Source: Hyphomicrobiales bacterium
GTDB lineage: Bacteria > Pseudomonadota > Alphaproteobacteria > Rhizobiales > Rhizobiaceae
Length of the DNA stretch: 64,000 nt
NCBI GenBank assembly: GCA_900473915.1
Contig: UCNG01000002.1
Span: forward strand, 191,078-255,077
Reading direction: 5' to 3'
The notes below the pieces were generated by a model. The model was given only the letters and a program-made list of their open reading frames with translations, was not told the DNA's origin and did not search any database. The translations under genes and the position numbers were made by a program. Positions 8,427 to 17,687 of this stretch are shown here, in pieces; position 1 is the first letter of the stretch; each line of letters opens with the position of its first letter.

Positions 8427-10703
8427 ATGCTCTATTTTTCACGCTGGAAATCTGCCCTGATCTGGCTCGCGGTTCTCGTGAGTTTCGTCATCGCATCCCC
8501 CAACTTTTTCTCGCGTGAAACGCTGGCAAAGCTGCCAAATTTCCTGCCGAAACAGCAGATCGCCCTTGGGCTTGATCTCTCCGGCGGCTCGCGCCTGGTC
8601 CTGCAAGTGCAAAATCCCGGGCGAGGGGGCCTTGAGCGCACAGCTGACATCATGCGCCAGCGCCTTGAAGAACTGGGATATGGCAAGCCTCTGGTCGAAG
8701 CGGAAAACCGCAATCAGATTCGGGTTGAAGTTCCCGGCGTTTATGACGCGCAGCTTCTGAAGGACATTCTCAGCGTTCGCGGCAATTTCTCTTTCCGTGC
8801 GGTCGACAGCACCATGGGGCCGGACGATGCCATTCGTGGAACGCCGCCTGCGGACAGTGAAGTTATCTATTCTTATGACGACCCGCCGGTCGGTTATCTT
8901 GTCAAGAAGGAGCCGATCCTGACTGGCGCAAATGTGACCGACGCGAAGGCGACGCTTTCGGACGACGATAGCGAACCCGTCATCACGCTCACGCTGGACG
9001 ATGCGGGTCGCAAGAACCTTGCCGAGGCAACGTCGCATCTGGTTGGCGGAAGCTTTGCCATCGTCGTTGACAACCAGATCGTTTCCGCGCCCGCCGTCGA
9101 TGAGAAGCTCGATACCAACGAGTTGCAGATTTCAGGTGCTTTCGATCTTCAGGCCGCCAACAACATGGCGGTGGTATTGCGCTCCGGCGCGCTGCCACAG
9201 AATGTCACGGTTCTGGAAGAACGCACGATAGCATCGGCTCTGGGCGAGGACTATGCCAGCGCCGCCGCACTGGCCGCCTTGCTTGCTGCATTGCTCGTCG
9301 GCCTGTTCATGGTCTTGTCCTACGGTATCCTCGGTGTGATCGCCATGGTCGCACTGGCCGGCAACATCATCATCCTGACGGCAATACTGTCACTGATCGG
9401 CGCGTCGATCAGTCTGGCCAGCATTGCGGGTCTGGTGTTGACCATAGGTCTGGCTGTTGACGCCCACATCCTGATTTACGAACGTGTGCGCGAAGATCGC
9501 CGCAAGGGCTATTCCGTCGTTCAGGCGATGGAATCCGGCTTCTACCGCGCCCTTTCGACCATTATCGACGCGAACCTCACCACGCTTATTGCAGCGCTCG
9601 TTCTGTTCCTGCTCGGATCGGGAACGGTTCACGGCTTTGCGCTGACGGTGGCGGTCGGTATCGGTACGACGCTTTTCACCACGCTTACTTTCACCCGCCT
9701 GCTGATCGCGCAGTGGGTCCGCACGGCCAAGCCCAAGGAAGTGCCGAAGCGTCGCCTGAAACTGGTCCCGACGGTGACGCACATTCCGTTCATGCGCCTC
9801 CAGTTTGTGACGCTGGGCATCTCGGTGCTGGCCTGTGCCATCGTCGTCGCCCTGTTCGTCAATATCGGCTTCAATTACGGCATTGATTTCCGCGGCGGCT
9901 CGATGGTCGAACTGCAGGCGCGCAGCGGTGACGCCAATCTTGAAGACATCACCGAACGGCTTGCTGAACTCAACATCGACAGTGCCCGTGTACTGCCGGC
10001 AAAGTCACCGCGCTCCGCCCTTGTCATTATCGGAAGCCAGGAAGTCGGCGACGATGCAGAACAGACCGTCGCGGTGAAACTGCGCGGGGAGTTCGAGCAG
10101 GATTACGCGTTCCAGCGGGTCGAAGTGGTCGGGCCGACGGTTTCGGAGCAGCTTTCGCGTGCTGGCATTCTGGCTGTAATTCTGTCGCTGATCGGCATCT
10201 TCATTTATGTCTGGGTCCGGTTCCGCTGGCAGCTCGCGCTTGGCGCGGTGTTGTCGACCTTGCACGACGTCATCATTCTCGCGGGCATGTTCATTGTATT
10301 CCGCATGGAATTCAATCTGTGGAGCGTTGCCGCAATTCTCACGATCATCGGCTATTCGCTCAACGATACGGTGGTGATCTATGACCGTGTGCGCGAAAAT
10401 CTGCGGGTCTATAAAAGCGCGCCTCTGCCTGCCATCATCGATGCCTCGATCAATCAGACCCTGTCGCGGACTCTGCCGACATCCTTCGTGACGTTCCTTG
10501 CCCATATGCCGCTTTATGCGTTTGGCGGCACGGAAATCCGTATGTTTGCTCTGGCGCTCAGCGTCGGCATTATTGTTGCGACCTATTCGTCGATCTTCAT
10601 CGCGGCTCCGTTGCTGGTTCAGTTCGGGCTCAAACCGCGCGGGCCGCAAGAAGGTGACGCGATGGATGACGAACTGGCGCAATCGCTGAATTTGGAAAGC
10701 TGA
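8427..10703 (+). CDS. secDF: Fused protein translocase subunit SecDF
   Basis: SecD and SecF use the proton gradient to pull exported proteins out of the SecYEG channel. In this 758-residue protein both halves are joined. The SecD half has an N-terminal helix, [15 protein letters not shown] (P1 head start), the [22 protein letters not shown] stretch and [23 protein letters not shown] in transmembrane helix 4. The SecF half starts around residue 450 with [21 protein letters not shown], continues [13 protein letters not shown] and ends with [17 protein letters not shown]. Twelve membrane segments can be counted. The next gene follows after 2 bases, so it is co-transcribed with the Mth938 and NDUFAF6-like genes. 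Confidence 0.96.
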   Translation: MLYFSRWKSALIWLAVLVSFVIASPNFFSRETLAKLPNFLPKQQIALGLDLSGGSRLVLQVQNPGRGGLERTADIMRQRLEELGYGKPLVEAENRNQIRVEVPGVYDAQLLKDILSVRGNFSFRAVDSTMGPDDAIRGTPPADSEVIYSYDDPPVGYLVKKEPILTGANVTDAKATLSDDDSEPVITLTLDDAGRKNLAEATSHLVGGSFAIVVDNQIVSAPAVDEKLDTNELQISGAFDLQAANNMAVVLRSGALPQNVTVLEERTIASALGEDYASAAALAALLAALLVGLFMVLSYGILGVIAMVALAGNIIILTAILSLIGASISLASIAGLVLTIGLAVDAHILIYERVREDRRKGYSVVQAMESGFYRALSTIIDANLTTLIAALVLFLLGSGTVHGFALTVAVGIGTTLFTTLTFTRLLIAQWVRTAKPKEVPKRRLKLVPTVTHIPFMRLQFVTLGISVLACAIVVALFVNIGFNYGIDFRGGSMVELQARSGDANLEDITERLAELNIDSARVLPAKSPRSALVIIGSQEVGDDAEQTVAVKLRGEFEQDYAFQRVEVVGPTVSEQLSRAGILAVILSLIGIFIYVWVRFRWQLALGAVLSTLHDVIILAGMFIVFRMEFNLWSVAAILTIIGYSLNDTVVIYDRVRENLRVYKSAPLPAIIDASINQTLSRTLPTSFVTFLAHMPLYAFGGTEIRMFALALSVGIIVATYSSIFIAAPLLVQFGLKPRGPQEGDAMDDELAQSLNLES

Positions 10704-10705
10704 CA

Positions 10706-11095
10706 ATGGCCCATGGGATAGAGATAAGAGAGGCCCATTTTCCGGGTCGTGCGCCCATTGATGCCTATGGCAATGGGGGATTCCGCTTTGCGGAAATGTC
10801 GCATCGCGGTTCTGTCCTTTGCCTGCCGTCGGGCATTCATGGCTGGGCACCCGCAACGCCGCCGATACTGGCCAAGGCTGACCTCAAGATGATCCTTGAA
10901 CAGGCATCGGATATTGAAATTCTGCTGGTGGGCACGGGCATGGATCTGCGCCGTATCCCTGAAGATGTGCGTGCCATCCTGCGCGAACATGGCATTTCAT
11001 CCGATCCCATGAGCACGGGTGCGGCGGTCCGCACCTATAATGTGCTTCTGGCTGAAGATCGCGCGGTTGCAGCAGCGCTGATTGCTGTAGATTGA
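10706..11095 (+). CDS. Mth938-like (DUF498) protein, NDUFAF3 homologue
   Basis: A 129-residue protein of the Mth938/DUF498 family. Visible conserved parts are the N-terminal IREAHFPGRAPIDAYGNGGF, the central EILLVGTGMDLRRIPEDV and the C-terminal PMSTGAAVRTYNVLLAEDRAV. Human NDUFAF3, a mitochondrial complex I assembly factor, belongs to this family. It starts 2 bases after secDF and its stop lies at the start of the next gene, so the three are one unit. That position beside a second complex I assembly-factor homologue supports a role in respiratory complex assembly or membrane insertion, but this is inference. Confidence 0.85.
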   Translation: MAHGIEIREAHFPGRAPIDAYGNGGFRFAEMSHRGSVLCLPSGIHGWAPATPPILAKADLKMILEQASDIEILLVGTGMDLRRIPEDVRAILREHGISSDPMSTGAAVRTYNVLLAEDRAVAAALIAVD

Positions 11096-11100
11096 CTACC

Positions 11101-11934
11101 ATGAACGAGAATGAGGCACATTGCCTGGCATTGCTTCGCGAAGCGGACCGGGACCGCTATCTTTCAGTGCTTTACACACCGGAGGACCGTCGCGGCGGTC
11201 TGGCGGCATTATACGCATTCAATGCCGAGATCGCGCGCATCCGCGATCTGGTCCACGAACCGCTGCCGGGCGAGGTGCGCCTGCAATGGTGGCGCGATCT
11301 CATCAACGGCGAAACAAGGGGCAGTGCAGAAGCGCATCCCGTCGCCGCAGCGCTGATCGCCACCATTGAAAAATATGAGCTGCCGCGAGCCGCCTTCGAC
11401 AATTACTGCGAAGCGCGCATTTTCGATCTCTATGACGACCCGATGCCGAGCCGCAATGATCTGGAAGGCTATTGCGGGGAAACCGCGTCGGCGATCATTC
11501 AGCTAGCCGGTTTTATACTCGACAGGGAAGCCGCGCAGGCACAAACCGAGATAACAGGCCATGCGGGAGTAGCGCAGGCCGTGACCGGTTTGCTTCGCCT
11601 GATGCCCATTCATCGGCGGCGTGGGCAACTCTATGTTCCGGCAGACATGTTGCAGGCGGTCGGTGTGACGCGAGAAACCTTGCTCGCAGGGGAAGACAAA
11701 GCGGCCACCGAACGCGTCATCAGCATCATGCTGGCTTTCGCGCGGGAACATCTGGCGATTTTCGAGAAGAACAGGTCGCAACTGCCGAAGAGCCTTGCTC
11801 CGGCGTTTCTGTCCTTGGCGCTTGTCCCGGCCTATCTGCGAGCAATCGAGCGCCTCGGCACGCAGGCCACCGAGAAGATCGCGGACATATCCGCGATCCG
11901 AAAGCAATGGCTCATGTTCAGAGCCAACTTCTGA
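11101..11934 (+). CDS. Squalene/phytoene synthase-like protein, NDUFAF6-type
   Basis: The 277-residue protein has the all-helical fold of the squalene/phytoene synthase family but not its catalysis signatures: at the first aspartate-rich motif it has RIRDLVHEP and at the second GHAGVAQAVTGLLRLMP, so the paired Asp residues that bind Mg-diphosphate are missing. The stretches RLQWWRDLINGE and RRRGQLYVPADMLQAVGVTRE match the pattern of NDUFAF6, the mitochondrial complex I assembly factor. A TTG at 11092 overlapping the previous stop is an alternative start. Carotenoid or hopanoid synthesis is therefore less likely than an assembly role. Confidence 0.8.
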   Translation: MNENEAHCLALLREADRDRYLSVLYTPEDRRGGLAALYAFNAEIARIRDLVHEPLPGEVRLQWWRDLINGETRGSAEAHPVAAALIATIEKYELPRAAFDNYCEARIFDLYDDPMPSRNDLEGYCGETASAIIQLAGFILDREAAQAQTEITGHAGVAQAVTGLLRLMPIHRRRGQLYVPADMLQAVGVTRETLLAGEDKAATERVISIMLAFAREHLAIFEKNRSQLPKSLAPAFLSLALVPAYLRAIERLGTQATEKIADISAIRKQWLMFRANF

Positions 11935-11986
11935 GCGGCCAAAAAGGATAGGCTTCAGTTTAATCGACCTGAAGCCTGTCGCAATA

Positions 11987-13390
11987 TCACTCAGCCAGCC
12001 CCAGCCATTGGCGGCAATCAGCGAGAGCACGCGCGGAAAGCGCACGCTTTTTGGCAATTGTCTTTTCCCTGCCGCGCAGACGCTTGCCTTCGGGCTTCGG
12101 CACATCGACGGGCGGGAACAGGCCGAAATTCACATTCATCGGCTGGAACGAACGTTTGCCCGGCTCGTCGTCTGCAACAATATGTCCGCCCGTGATATGC
12201 CCAAGCAGGGCACCGAATGCCGTGGTTTCGGGAGGCGGCGTCAACGCTTGCCCCAGCTTCTCGGCGGCTGTGAAACGGCCTGCCAGCAGGCCGATCGCAG
12301 ACGATTCGACATAGCCTTCGCAGCCCGTCACCTGACCGGCAAAGCGCAATGTCTCGCGTGATTTAAGCCGAAGCGTGCCGTCAAGCAGCACGGGAGAATT
12401 CAGATAGGTGTTGCGGTGAAGGCCGCCGAGACGCGCAAATTCAGCGTTCTCCAGCCCCGGAATCATCTTGAAGATGCCCGTCTGCGAGCCGTATTTGAGC
12501 TTCGTCTGGAAGCCGACCATATTGTAGAGCGTGCCAAGCGCATTGTCCTGACGAAGCTGCACGACAGCATAGGGCTTTACGGTCGGGTTGTGCGCATTGG
12601 TAAGGCCCATCGGCTTCATGGGGCCATGGCGCAAGGTTTCCGCTCCGCGTTCGGCCATCACCTCGATCGGCAGGCAGCCATCGAAATAGGGCGTGCCTTC
12701 CCATTCCTTGAAGTCGGTCTTGTCGCCTTCGACCAATGCAGCCACAAAAGCTTCGTACTGCTCCTTGTCCATAGGGCAGTTGATGTAGTCTTTCCCGGTG
12801 CCGCCGGGCCCCACCTTGTCATAGCGCGACTGGAACCAGCAGACATCCATATTGATCGAATCAAAATGGATGATCGGCGCAATCGCATCGAAGAAAGCCA
12901 GCGCATCCGCGCCGGTTTGCGCCTGAATGGCCTCCGCCAGCGAGGGAGCGGTCAAAGGCCCGGTGGCAACGATGGTCGTTCCCCATTCCTCCGGCGGCAG
13001 GCCCGTGACTTCTTCCCGAACGATGGTAATCAGCGGATGGGCTTCAAGCTTGGCAGTGACGGCCTGCGAAAAACCTTCGCGGTCGACAGCCAATGCACCG
13101 CCAGCCGGAACCTGATGGACATCAGCGCAAGCCATGATGAGCGAACCGGCAAGGCGCATCTCGGCATGAAGAACGCCGACGGCATTGGTTTCAGCATCAT
13201 CCGAGCGGAATGAGTTGGAACAGACAAGCTCTGCCAGCTGCTCGGTCTTGTGCGCATCGGTGCCGCGCACTGGACGCATTTCGTGCAATATGACGGGCAC
13301 GCCCGCCTGCGCGAGCTGCCATGCTGCTTCAGAACCGGCAAGGCCGCCGCCGACGACGTGAACGGGAGAAAGATCGGGTGTTTTTGACAT
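11987..13390 (-). CDS. trmFO: Methylenetetrahydrofolate-tRNA-(uracil-5-)-methyltransferase TrmFO
   Basis: TrmFO makes m5U54 in the T-loop of tRNA with methylene-THF and FAD. The 467-residue protein has an N-terminal Rossmann FAD site ([19 protein letters not shown]), CSNSFRSDD, and the family stretches [21 protein letters not shown] and [20 protein letters not shown]. The start MSKTPDLS at 13390 has AAGGGA 6 bases upstream; the ORF continues open much further upstream but that part reads through the small-RNA array. It lies 71 bases downstream (same strand) of the hairpin array at 13459-13618. Confidence 0.95.
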   Translation of the reverse strand: MSKTPDLSPVHVVGGGLAGSEAAWQLAQAGVPVILHEMRPVRGTDAHKTEQLAELVCSNSFRSDDAETNAVGVLHAEMRLAGSLIMACADVHQVPAGGALAVDREGFSQAVTAKLEAHPLITIVREEVTGLPPEEWGTTIVATGPLTAPSLAEAIQAQTGADALAFFDAIAPIIHFDSINMDVCWFQSRYDKVGPGGTGKDYINCPMDKEQYEAFVAALVEGDKTDFKEWEGTPYFDGCLPIEVMAERGAETLRHGPMKPMGLTNAHNPTVKPYAVVQLRQDNALGTLYNMVGFQTKLKYGSQTGIFKMIPGLENAEFARLGGLHRNTYLNSPVLLDGTLRLKSRETLRFAGQVTGCEGYVESSAIGLLAGRFTAAEKLGQALTPPPETTAFGALLGHITGGHIVADDEPGKRSFQPMNVNFGLFPPVDVPKPEGKRLRGREKTIAKKRALSARALADCRQWLGLAE

Positions 13391-13458
13391 GGCCATTCCC
13401 TTATCGCCTTTGCTGAACGCCTTCAATGGAGAAGGCGCGCCGGGACGAGGAATCGAGC

Positions 13459-13508
13459 CGCAAAAAGAAATGGCATCCGTCGCGGGAGGAGGAGCGACGG
13501 ATGCCATT
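13459..13508 (-). terminator. Terminator formed by the last CCTCCTCCC hairpin
   Basis: A perfect 15-bp stem (13469-13483 with 13494-13508) and a 10-base loop, followed in minus-strand sense by TTTCTTTTTG. It should end the DUF1127-sRNA transcript 69 bases before trmFO, though the interrupted U-run could allow some read-through. Confidence 0.75.
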
Positions 13509-13618
13509 ATGGTAAGACCGGCATTGGGAGGAGGAGAACCGGTCTTGTTATCGCAGAACCTGGGAGGAGGGTGGTTCTGCGATGAACCAAGTCTGGTGGG
13601 AGGAGGAGCCAGACTTGG
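13459..13618 (-). ncRNA. Four-hairpin CCTCCTCCC array (cuckoo/CcsR-type sRNA locus)
   Basis: On the minus strand, directly after the DUF1127 stop, come four hairpins: 13587-13596/13609-13618 (10 bp), 13550-13560/13573-13583 (11 bp), 13514-13521/13539-13546 (8 bp) and 13469-13483/13494-13508 (15 bp). The stems are unrelated in sequence, yet every loop contains CCTCCTCCC (plus strand GGGAGGAGG). The last hairpin is followed by TTTCTTTTTG, so it also serves as terminator. CCUCCUCCC is complementary to Shine-Dalgarno sequences. In Rhodobacter sphaeroides a DUF1127 gene is followed by four such RNAs (CcsR1-4), and related loci are known as cuckoo RNAs. Stem conservation with fixed loops argues for functional RNA. 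Confidence 0.85.
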
Positions 13619-13655
13619 AGAAACCCATATCGGGAAAATTATGAGGCTCGTTGAA

Positions 13656-13802
13656 TTAGCGAGCCTTGGTCTGGCGAGCCACGAACGGAATGTCCGCGCG
13701 GGAGATGCCAAGATCGTTCAGCTCACGGGTGGAGAGCTGGCTGAGTTCATTGACGGTGTCGCGGTAACGGCGCCAGTTGTTGTAAGAGCGAAGCAGGTTC
13801 AT
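13656..13802 (-). CDS. Small DUF1127 protein (CcaF1-like)
   Basis: A 48-residue basic protein starting [15 protein letters not shown], with the DUF1127 core [20 protein letters not shown] at residues 23-42. It is shorter than most ORF cut-offs but clearly real: AAGGA sits 9 bases before the ATG and the domain is complete. In Rhodobacter the DUF1127 protein CcaF1 is an RNA-binding protein involved in maturation and turnover of the sRNAs encoded just downstream. The same arrangement here (stop to first hairpin 37 bases) suggests that mRNA and sRNAs come from one precursor. DUF1127 proteins also act in other contexts (phosphate and carbon metabolism in Agrobacterium), so the exact role is inferred from context. 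Confidence 0.92.
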   Translation of the reverse strand: MNLLRSYNNWRRYRDTVNELSQLSTRELNDLGISRADIPFVARQTKAR

Positions 13803-13866
13803 CGTGCTATTCCTTCATCGTTGAGGAACTAGAGTTCTGTTCAATTCATCTCGTTTGTTGGCCATG

Positions 13867-13895
13867 ATATAAGCTATTGTTTTCGCAGGTTGCAG
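13867..13895 (-). promoter_or_regulatory. Candidate promoter of the DUF1127-sRNA unit
   Basis: In minus-strand sense CTGCAA (13890-13895), a 17-base spacer and TTATAT (13867-13872) fit a housekeeping-type promoter that would start about 60 bases before the DUF1127 ATG. An imperfect palindrome (13891-13930) lies just upstream and could be an operator. No clear RpoH consensus was recognised, although the Rhodobacter locus is RpoH-dependent. Confidence 0.35.
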
Positions 13896-14076
13896 ACCCG
13901 ACTTTGCATAGCTGCTTTGCGGGTTCTGCACGTCACTCTAAATCGATTAGACTGGTAGGGCACAAAATTGCCGCAAAGCGATTTGATCCACTCTTTGCCG
14001 CCAGCGCGATTTCCTATATGTTCTCAACCGCTTACGGTTGCGGCAGCAACAACTGACGGAATGAGCAGGAGCTAAT

Positions 14077-15207
14077 TTGTCATTTTCCATATCTGTTGAG
14101 CGCCTGATAGAGCGATGGCAGCGGGACGGCCTGATCGATGCGGAGACTGCATCGAAATTGAACGCCGACCTTGAAAAGCGGGCTTCGGTCTTCAGTCTCG
14201 GTTCCGTTCTGGCCACCCTTGGCGGGCTGCTTCTTGGTGCAGCCGTTATCATGCTCGTTGCCGCCAACTGGCAGGAAATGCCGCGCCTCATGCGCATCGG
14301 CCTCATATTCGTTCTTATATGGACAAGCTATCTCGGTGGCGCGTGGCGGCAAGCTCGGGGTGACAAGCTGTTCCCGGCGGCACTCTATATTGTAGGGGCC
14401 GCATCCTTCGGGGCAGGGCTGGCGCTTGTGGGGCAGATGTATCATTTGTCCGGCGACATCCATTCCGCCGCAATCTATTGGTCCGTTGGCGTCCTGATTT
14501 CGGCCTTTCTTCTGCGCGCGCCAGTGTTGGCGGCTTTTGGTGCTGGCGTCGCCTGCTTTTATCTTTCCACCTATGTGTTTGATTCCTCGTCCTATGACGA
14601 CATGACTTATCGCTGGGTCGGGCCGCTGCTTTTGCTGTTCGGGGCAGTGGCGGCCTTGTTCACACGCTCGCGGCATGCGGCGCATCTGTGGGCCATGTTC
14701 TCCATCGGTTGGGCTTTGCTCATTTATGCCGAGCACGAGAGCAATACGGTGCTGGTGCTTATGCTGGTCGTGGGAATCGGCCTGATACTTGCTGACGGTT
14801 TTGCTCATGCGACGGTGCAAAGATTGACCCGCTTCGCACATCCGCTTGCGGCATACGGCCTGGCTCTCGCGCTGCTGGCGCTCATCACGCTTCAGCTCAA
14901 CCAAGCGCTCTCTTATTCCAGCGATGGCGCAAGTCTGGATAGGGACATATTATATAGCATCTTCATACTGGCGCTTGCGATAGGAGCGATTGCTGTAGCC
15001 GGACGGAATAATGGCGGCCTGCGCTCCATCGCCTATGCCGCATTTTCGATTCAGGTTCTCTATCTGGCTTTTGAGACGGTCGGCACCATGATTGGGACCT
15101 CCGGTTTCTTCCTGACTGCGGGCATTCTGGTCTTGTTGCTGGCTGCGTTCGTGCGGCGCATGGAGAACCGTTTCGGAAGGAAAAGCAGTGTGGAGGTGCA
15201 TCCATGA
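14077..15207 (+). CDS. DUF2157 multi-pass membrane protein
   Basis: A 376-residue protein with about ten hydrophobic helices after a soluble N-terminus (residues 1-45, SVERLIERWQRDGLIDAETASKL), the pattern of the DUF2157 family. The TTG start at 14077 is supported by GCAGGAG 5 bases upstream. It overlaps the GDYXXLXY gene by 4 bases (ATGA). The pair is a recurrent bacterial module of unknown function; a membrane protein plus a partly periplasmic small protein is all that can be said. Confidence 0.8.
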   Translation: MSFSISVERLIERWQRDGLIDAETASKLNADLEKRASVFSLGSVLATLGGLLLGAAVIMLVAANWQEMPRLMRIGLIFVLIWTSYLGGAWRQARGDKLFPAALYIVGAASFGAGLALVGQMYHLSGDIHSAAIYWSVGVLISAFLLRAPVLAAFGAGVACFYLSTYVFDSSSYDDMTYRWVGPLLLLFGAVAALFTRSRHAAHLWAMFSIGWALLIYAEHESNTVLVLMLVVGIGLILADGFAHATVQRLTRFAHPLAAYGLALALLALITLQLNQALSYSSDGASLDRDILYSIFILALAIGAIAVAGRNNGGLRSIAYAAFSIQVLYLAFETVGTMIGTSGFFLTAGILVLLLAAFVRRMENRFGRKSSVEVHP

Positions 15208-15773
15208 CCACTCGGTTCAAATGGCTCTATGTCGGGGCGACGATAACCGCATTGCTGCAAACCGGCATTCTTTATGCCGGCATCGAGAAACGCGCCTCGG
15301 TCCTGCGCTCAGGCGCGGAAGTAACACTCCAGACGGAACCTTTCGACCCGCGCGACTTGATGCGTGGTGACTATGTTGTGCTGGGTTACGAGATATCCAG
15401 CCTGGCAAGAAAGGACATAGCGGGCACGCCTTCCGCCGGTTCGCGCACTGTCTATGTGGCGGTGAAGCCTGATGCGGACGGCATAGCGCGGTTTTCGCGC
15501 GCTTCATTCGCACCTCTTTCGGAGCTTGCAGCGGGCGAAGTGCAGATTCGCGGCGAAGCCGCCTATTCCATATCCGATGATCCGCAATCGAATGTTCGTC
15601 TCAATTTCGGCATCGAACGATATTATGTGCCTGAAGGGCAGGGACGGGCGATCGAGGACAGCCAGCAAGAGCGTCGGATTACCGCTGTTGTTGCCGTCGA
15701 TCCGAAAGGAATGCCGGTCATAAAAGCCCTGCAGGAAGACGGAAGGCAGCTCTATCAGGAGCCACTTTATTGA
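15204..15773 (+). CDS. GDYXXLXY domain protein
   Basis: A 189-residue protein with an N-terminal hydrophobic segment (about 7-26, membrane anchor or signal) and the eponymous motif GDYVVLGY at 55-62 after FDPRDLMR. The remainder (VYVAVKPDADGIARFSRASF, LNFGIERYYVPEGQG) is probably a periplasmic beta-rich domain. ATG overlaps the DUF2157 stop, implying translational coupling and a shared role. Function is unknown. Confidence 0.8.
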   Translation: MTTRFKWLYVGATITALLQTGILYAGIEKRASVLRSGAEVTLQTEPFDPRDLMRGDYVVLGYEISSLARKDIAGTPSAGSRTVYVAVKPDADGIARFSRASFAPLSELAAGEVQIRGEAAYSISDDPQSNVRLNFGIERYYVPEGQGRAIEDSQQERRITAVVAVDPKGMPVIKALQEDGRQLYQEPLY

Positions 15774-15998
15774 TGCCGAGAGCGCCCCTTGTTTCAAAAG
15801 GGTTGGCTGACGGCGAAGGATCGCTATATAGAGACGGAAAAGGGTAGCCAGATCGAACCCGGTAATTCTCTACGGGAAGGCGGCTTTTTTCCTTTGAACC
15901 GGGAAAATTGGATGATATAGAGACGCGCGCTTTCGAGGGGCGGTTCAATATCTGAGACGAATAATGGTGTGTTCTGAGGAATGCGCTTCGGTTCAGAA

Positions 15999-16081
15999 GC
16001 GGATGTGGCGAAATTGGTAGACGCACCAGATTTAGGTTCTGGCGGGAGACCGTGGGGGTTCGAGTCCCTCCATCCGCACCA
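15999..16081 (+). tRNA. tRNA-Leu (anticodon UAG)
   Basis: A cloverleaf folds with acceptor GCGGATG/CATCCGC, anticodon stem CCAGA/TCTGG around loop TTTAGGT (anticodon TAG, reading CUN codons), the T-arm GGGGG-TTCGAGT-CCCTC and an encoded CCA at 16079-16081. The long variable arm and the D-arm GGCGAAATTGGTAGACGC are those of a leucine class II tRNA. Confidence 0.95.
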
Positions 16082-16169
16082 ACTGCCATAAGGCAAAAGA
16101 ATTTCTCTCCCGCGACAAGGCAAGCAAGCCGGTGACGGCGGGACAATGACAAGAAGTGAAGGTTTGAAC

Positions 16170-17603
16170 ATGCAGGTTACCGAAACGCTCAATGAAGGGC
16201 TGAAGCGCGAGATTAAAGTCGTGGTTCCGGCCAAGGACCTCGAAGCCAAGCTCTCGGAGCGGCTCGAAACTGCGCGCGGTCGCGCCAAGATCAACGGCTT
16301 CCGCCCGGGCAAGGTTCCTGCAGGTCATCTGCGCAAGATGTACGGCAAGTCCTTCATGGCCGAGATCGTCAACGAAATCCTCAACGATTCGTCGCGCTCG
16401 ATTCTCGCTGACCGCAACGAAAAGTCGGCGACCCAACCCGAAGTCATCATGTCGGAAGACGAGAAAGAGGCCGAAAAGGTTCTCGACGGCAAGGCCGATT
16501 TCGTTTTCTCGCTGAACTACGAAGTTCTGCCGGCAATCGAAGTCAAGGACTTCTCCAAGATCGCCGTTACCCGTGAAGTCGTCGATATTTCCGATGAGGA
16601 AGTCGATGAGCAGGTGAAGCGCATCGCTTCTTCGACCCGCACCTTCGAAACCAAGAAGGGCAAGGCAGAAAACGAAGATCGCGTTACCATCGATTATCTC
16701 GGCAAGCTCGACGGCGAGCCGTTCGAAGGTGGCGCCGACAACGATGCGCAGCTCGTTCTCGGTTCCGGCCAGTTCATTCCGGGCTTCGAAGAGCAGCTCG
16801 TTGGCCTCAAGGCTGGTGACGAGAAGGTTATCAACGTTACGTTCCCTGCTGAATATGGCGCCGCGCACCTGGCTGGCAAGGAAGCTACCTTCGACATCAA
16901 GGTCAAGGAAGTTGCCAAGCCGAACGAACTCGTTCTCGATGACGAAACCGCCAAGAAGCTCGGCATTGAATCGCTTGAGCGTCTGCGTCAGGTCGTTCGC
17001 GAACAGATCGAAAGCCAGTACGGCCAGATCACCCGCCAGAAGGTAAAGCGTCAGATTCTCGACGCTCTGGATGGCGACTACCAGTTCGAATCGCCGCAGA
17101 AGCTTGTTGACGCTGAGTTCAACAACATCTGGCAGCAGATCAACTTCGACCTGCAGCAGGCTGGCCGCACCTTCGAAGACGAAGAAACTACCGAAGAAGC
17201 TGCTCGCGAAGAATATCGCAAGCTCGCCGAGCGTCGCGTTCGTCTTGGCCTCGTTCTCTCCGAAATCGGCGAGAAGGCAGGCGTGGAAGTAACGGAAGAA
17301 GAACTGCAGCGCGCGGTTTACGATCAGGTTCGTCGCTATCCGGGCCAGGAAAAGGAAATCTACGAATTCCTGCGCAAGACGCCGGATGCCGTTGCCAACC
17401 TGCGCGCCCCGATCTTTGAAGAAAAGGTCGTTGACCATCTGCTCGCCAACATCAACGTGACCGACAAGAAGGTCTCGAAGGAAGAGCTGACGGCTGAAGA
17501 CGAAGATGCAGCTTCGGAAGCAAAGCCTGCCAAGAAGGCAGCTGCGAAGAAGAAGGCCGCTCCCAAGAAGAAAGCCGACGAAGACAAGTCCGAAGAGGCT
17601 TAA
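16170..17603 (+). CDS. tig: Trigger factor
   Basis: Ribosome-bound chaperone and peptidyl-prolyl isomerase acting on nascent chains. The start [14 protein letters not shown] at 16170 is preferred to the upstream ATG at 16146. Of 477 residues, the N-terminal domain carries the ribosome-binding signature [10 protein letters not shown] (about 42-51). An FKBP-type PPIase domain follows (about 165-245, [17 protein letters not shown] and [15 protein letters not shown]), then the helical C-terminal arms. The last 35 residues are Lys/Ala-rich ([17 protein letters not shown]), typical of alphaproteobacterial Tig. It follows tRNA-Leu and ends in a strong terminator. Confidence 0.97.
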   Translation: MQVTETLNEGLKREIKVVVPAKDLEAKLSERLETARGRAKINGFRPGKVPAGHLRKMYGKSFMAEIVNEILNDSSRSILADRNEKSATQPEVIMSEDEKEAEKVLDGKADFVFSLNYEVLPAIEVKDFSKIAVTREVVDISDEEVDEQVKRIASSTRTFETKKGKAENEDRVTIDYLGKLDGEPFEGGADNDAQLVLGSGQFIPGFEEQLVGLKAGDEKVINVTFPAEYGAAHLAGKEATFDIKVKEVAKPNELVLDDETAKKLGIESLERLRQVVREQIESQYGQITRQKVKRQILDALDGDYQFESPQKLVDAEFNNIWQQINFDLQQAGRTFEDEETTEEAAREEYRKLAERRVRLGLVLSEIGEKAGVEVTEEELQRAVYDQVRRYPGQEKEIYEFLRKTPDAVANLRAPIFEEKVVDHLLANINVTDKKVSKEELTAEDEDAASEAKPAKKAAAKKKAAPKKKADEDKSEEA

Positions 17604-17628
17604 TTCTTCCAAGGTTGATCTATACGAG

Positions 17629-17656
17629 AAGGCCGCGCATTGCGCGGCCTTTTCAT
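17629..17656 (+). terminator. Terminator of tig
   Basis: AAGGCCGCGC (17629-17638) pairs with GCGCGGCCTT (17642-17651) over a 3-base loop, followed by TTCATTT. Confidence 0.85.
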
Positions 17657-17687
17657 TTCAACTTCAATTCGCCGTTGGAGGTGTGAC

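Noticed and set aside
11101-11934. Carotenoid or hopanoid biosynthesis gene
   Set aside because: The squalene/phytoene synthase fold is present but the Asp-rich catalytic motifs are not, and neighbours are secDF and Mth938, not isoprenoid genes.
13469-13618. The four regularly spaced GGGAGGAGG elements as a CRISPR-like array
   Set aside because: Spacing is 36-42 bases, but the shared part is only 9 bases, each lies in the loop of its own perfect hairpin, and no cas gene is near; small structured RNAs explain it.
16032-17612. 526-residue minus-strand frame over trigger factor
   Set aside because: Shadow; no family features, and tig is unambiguous.
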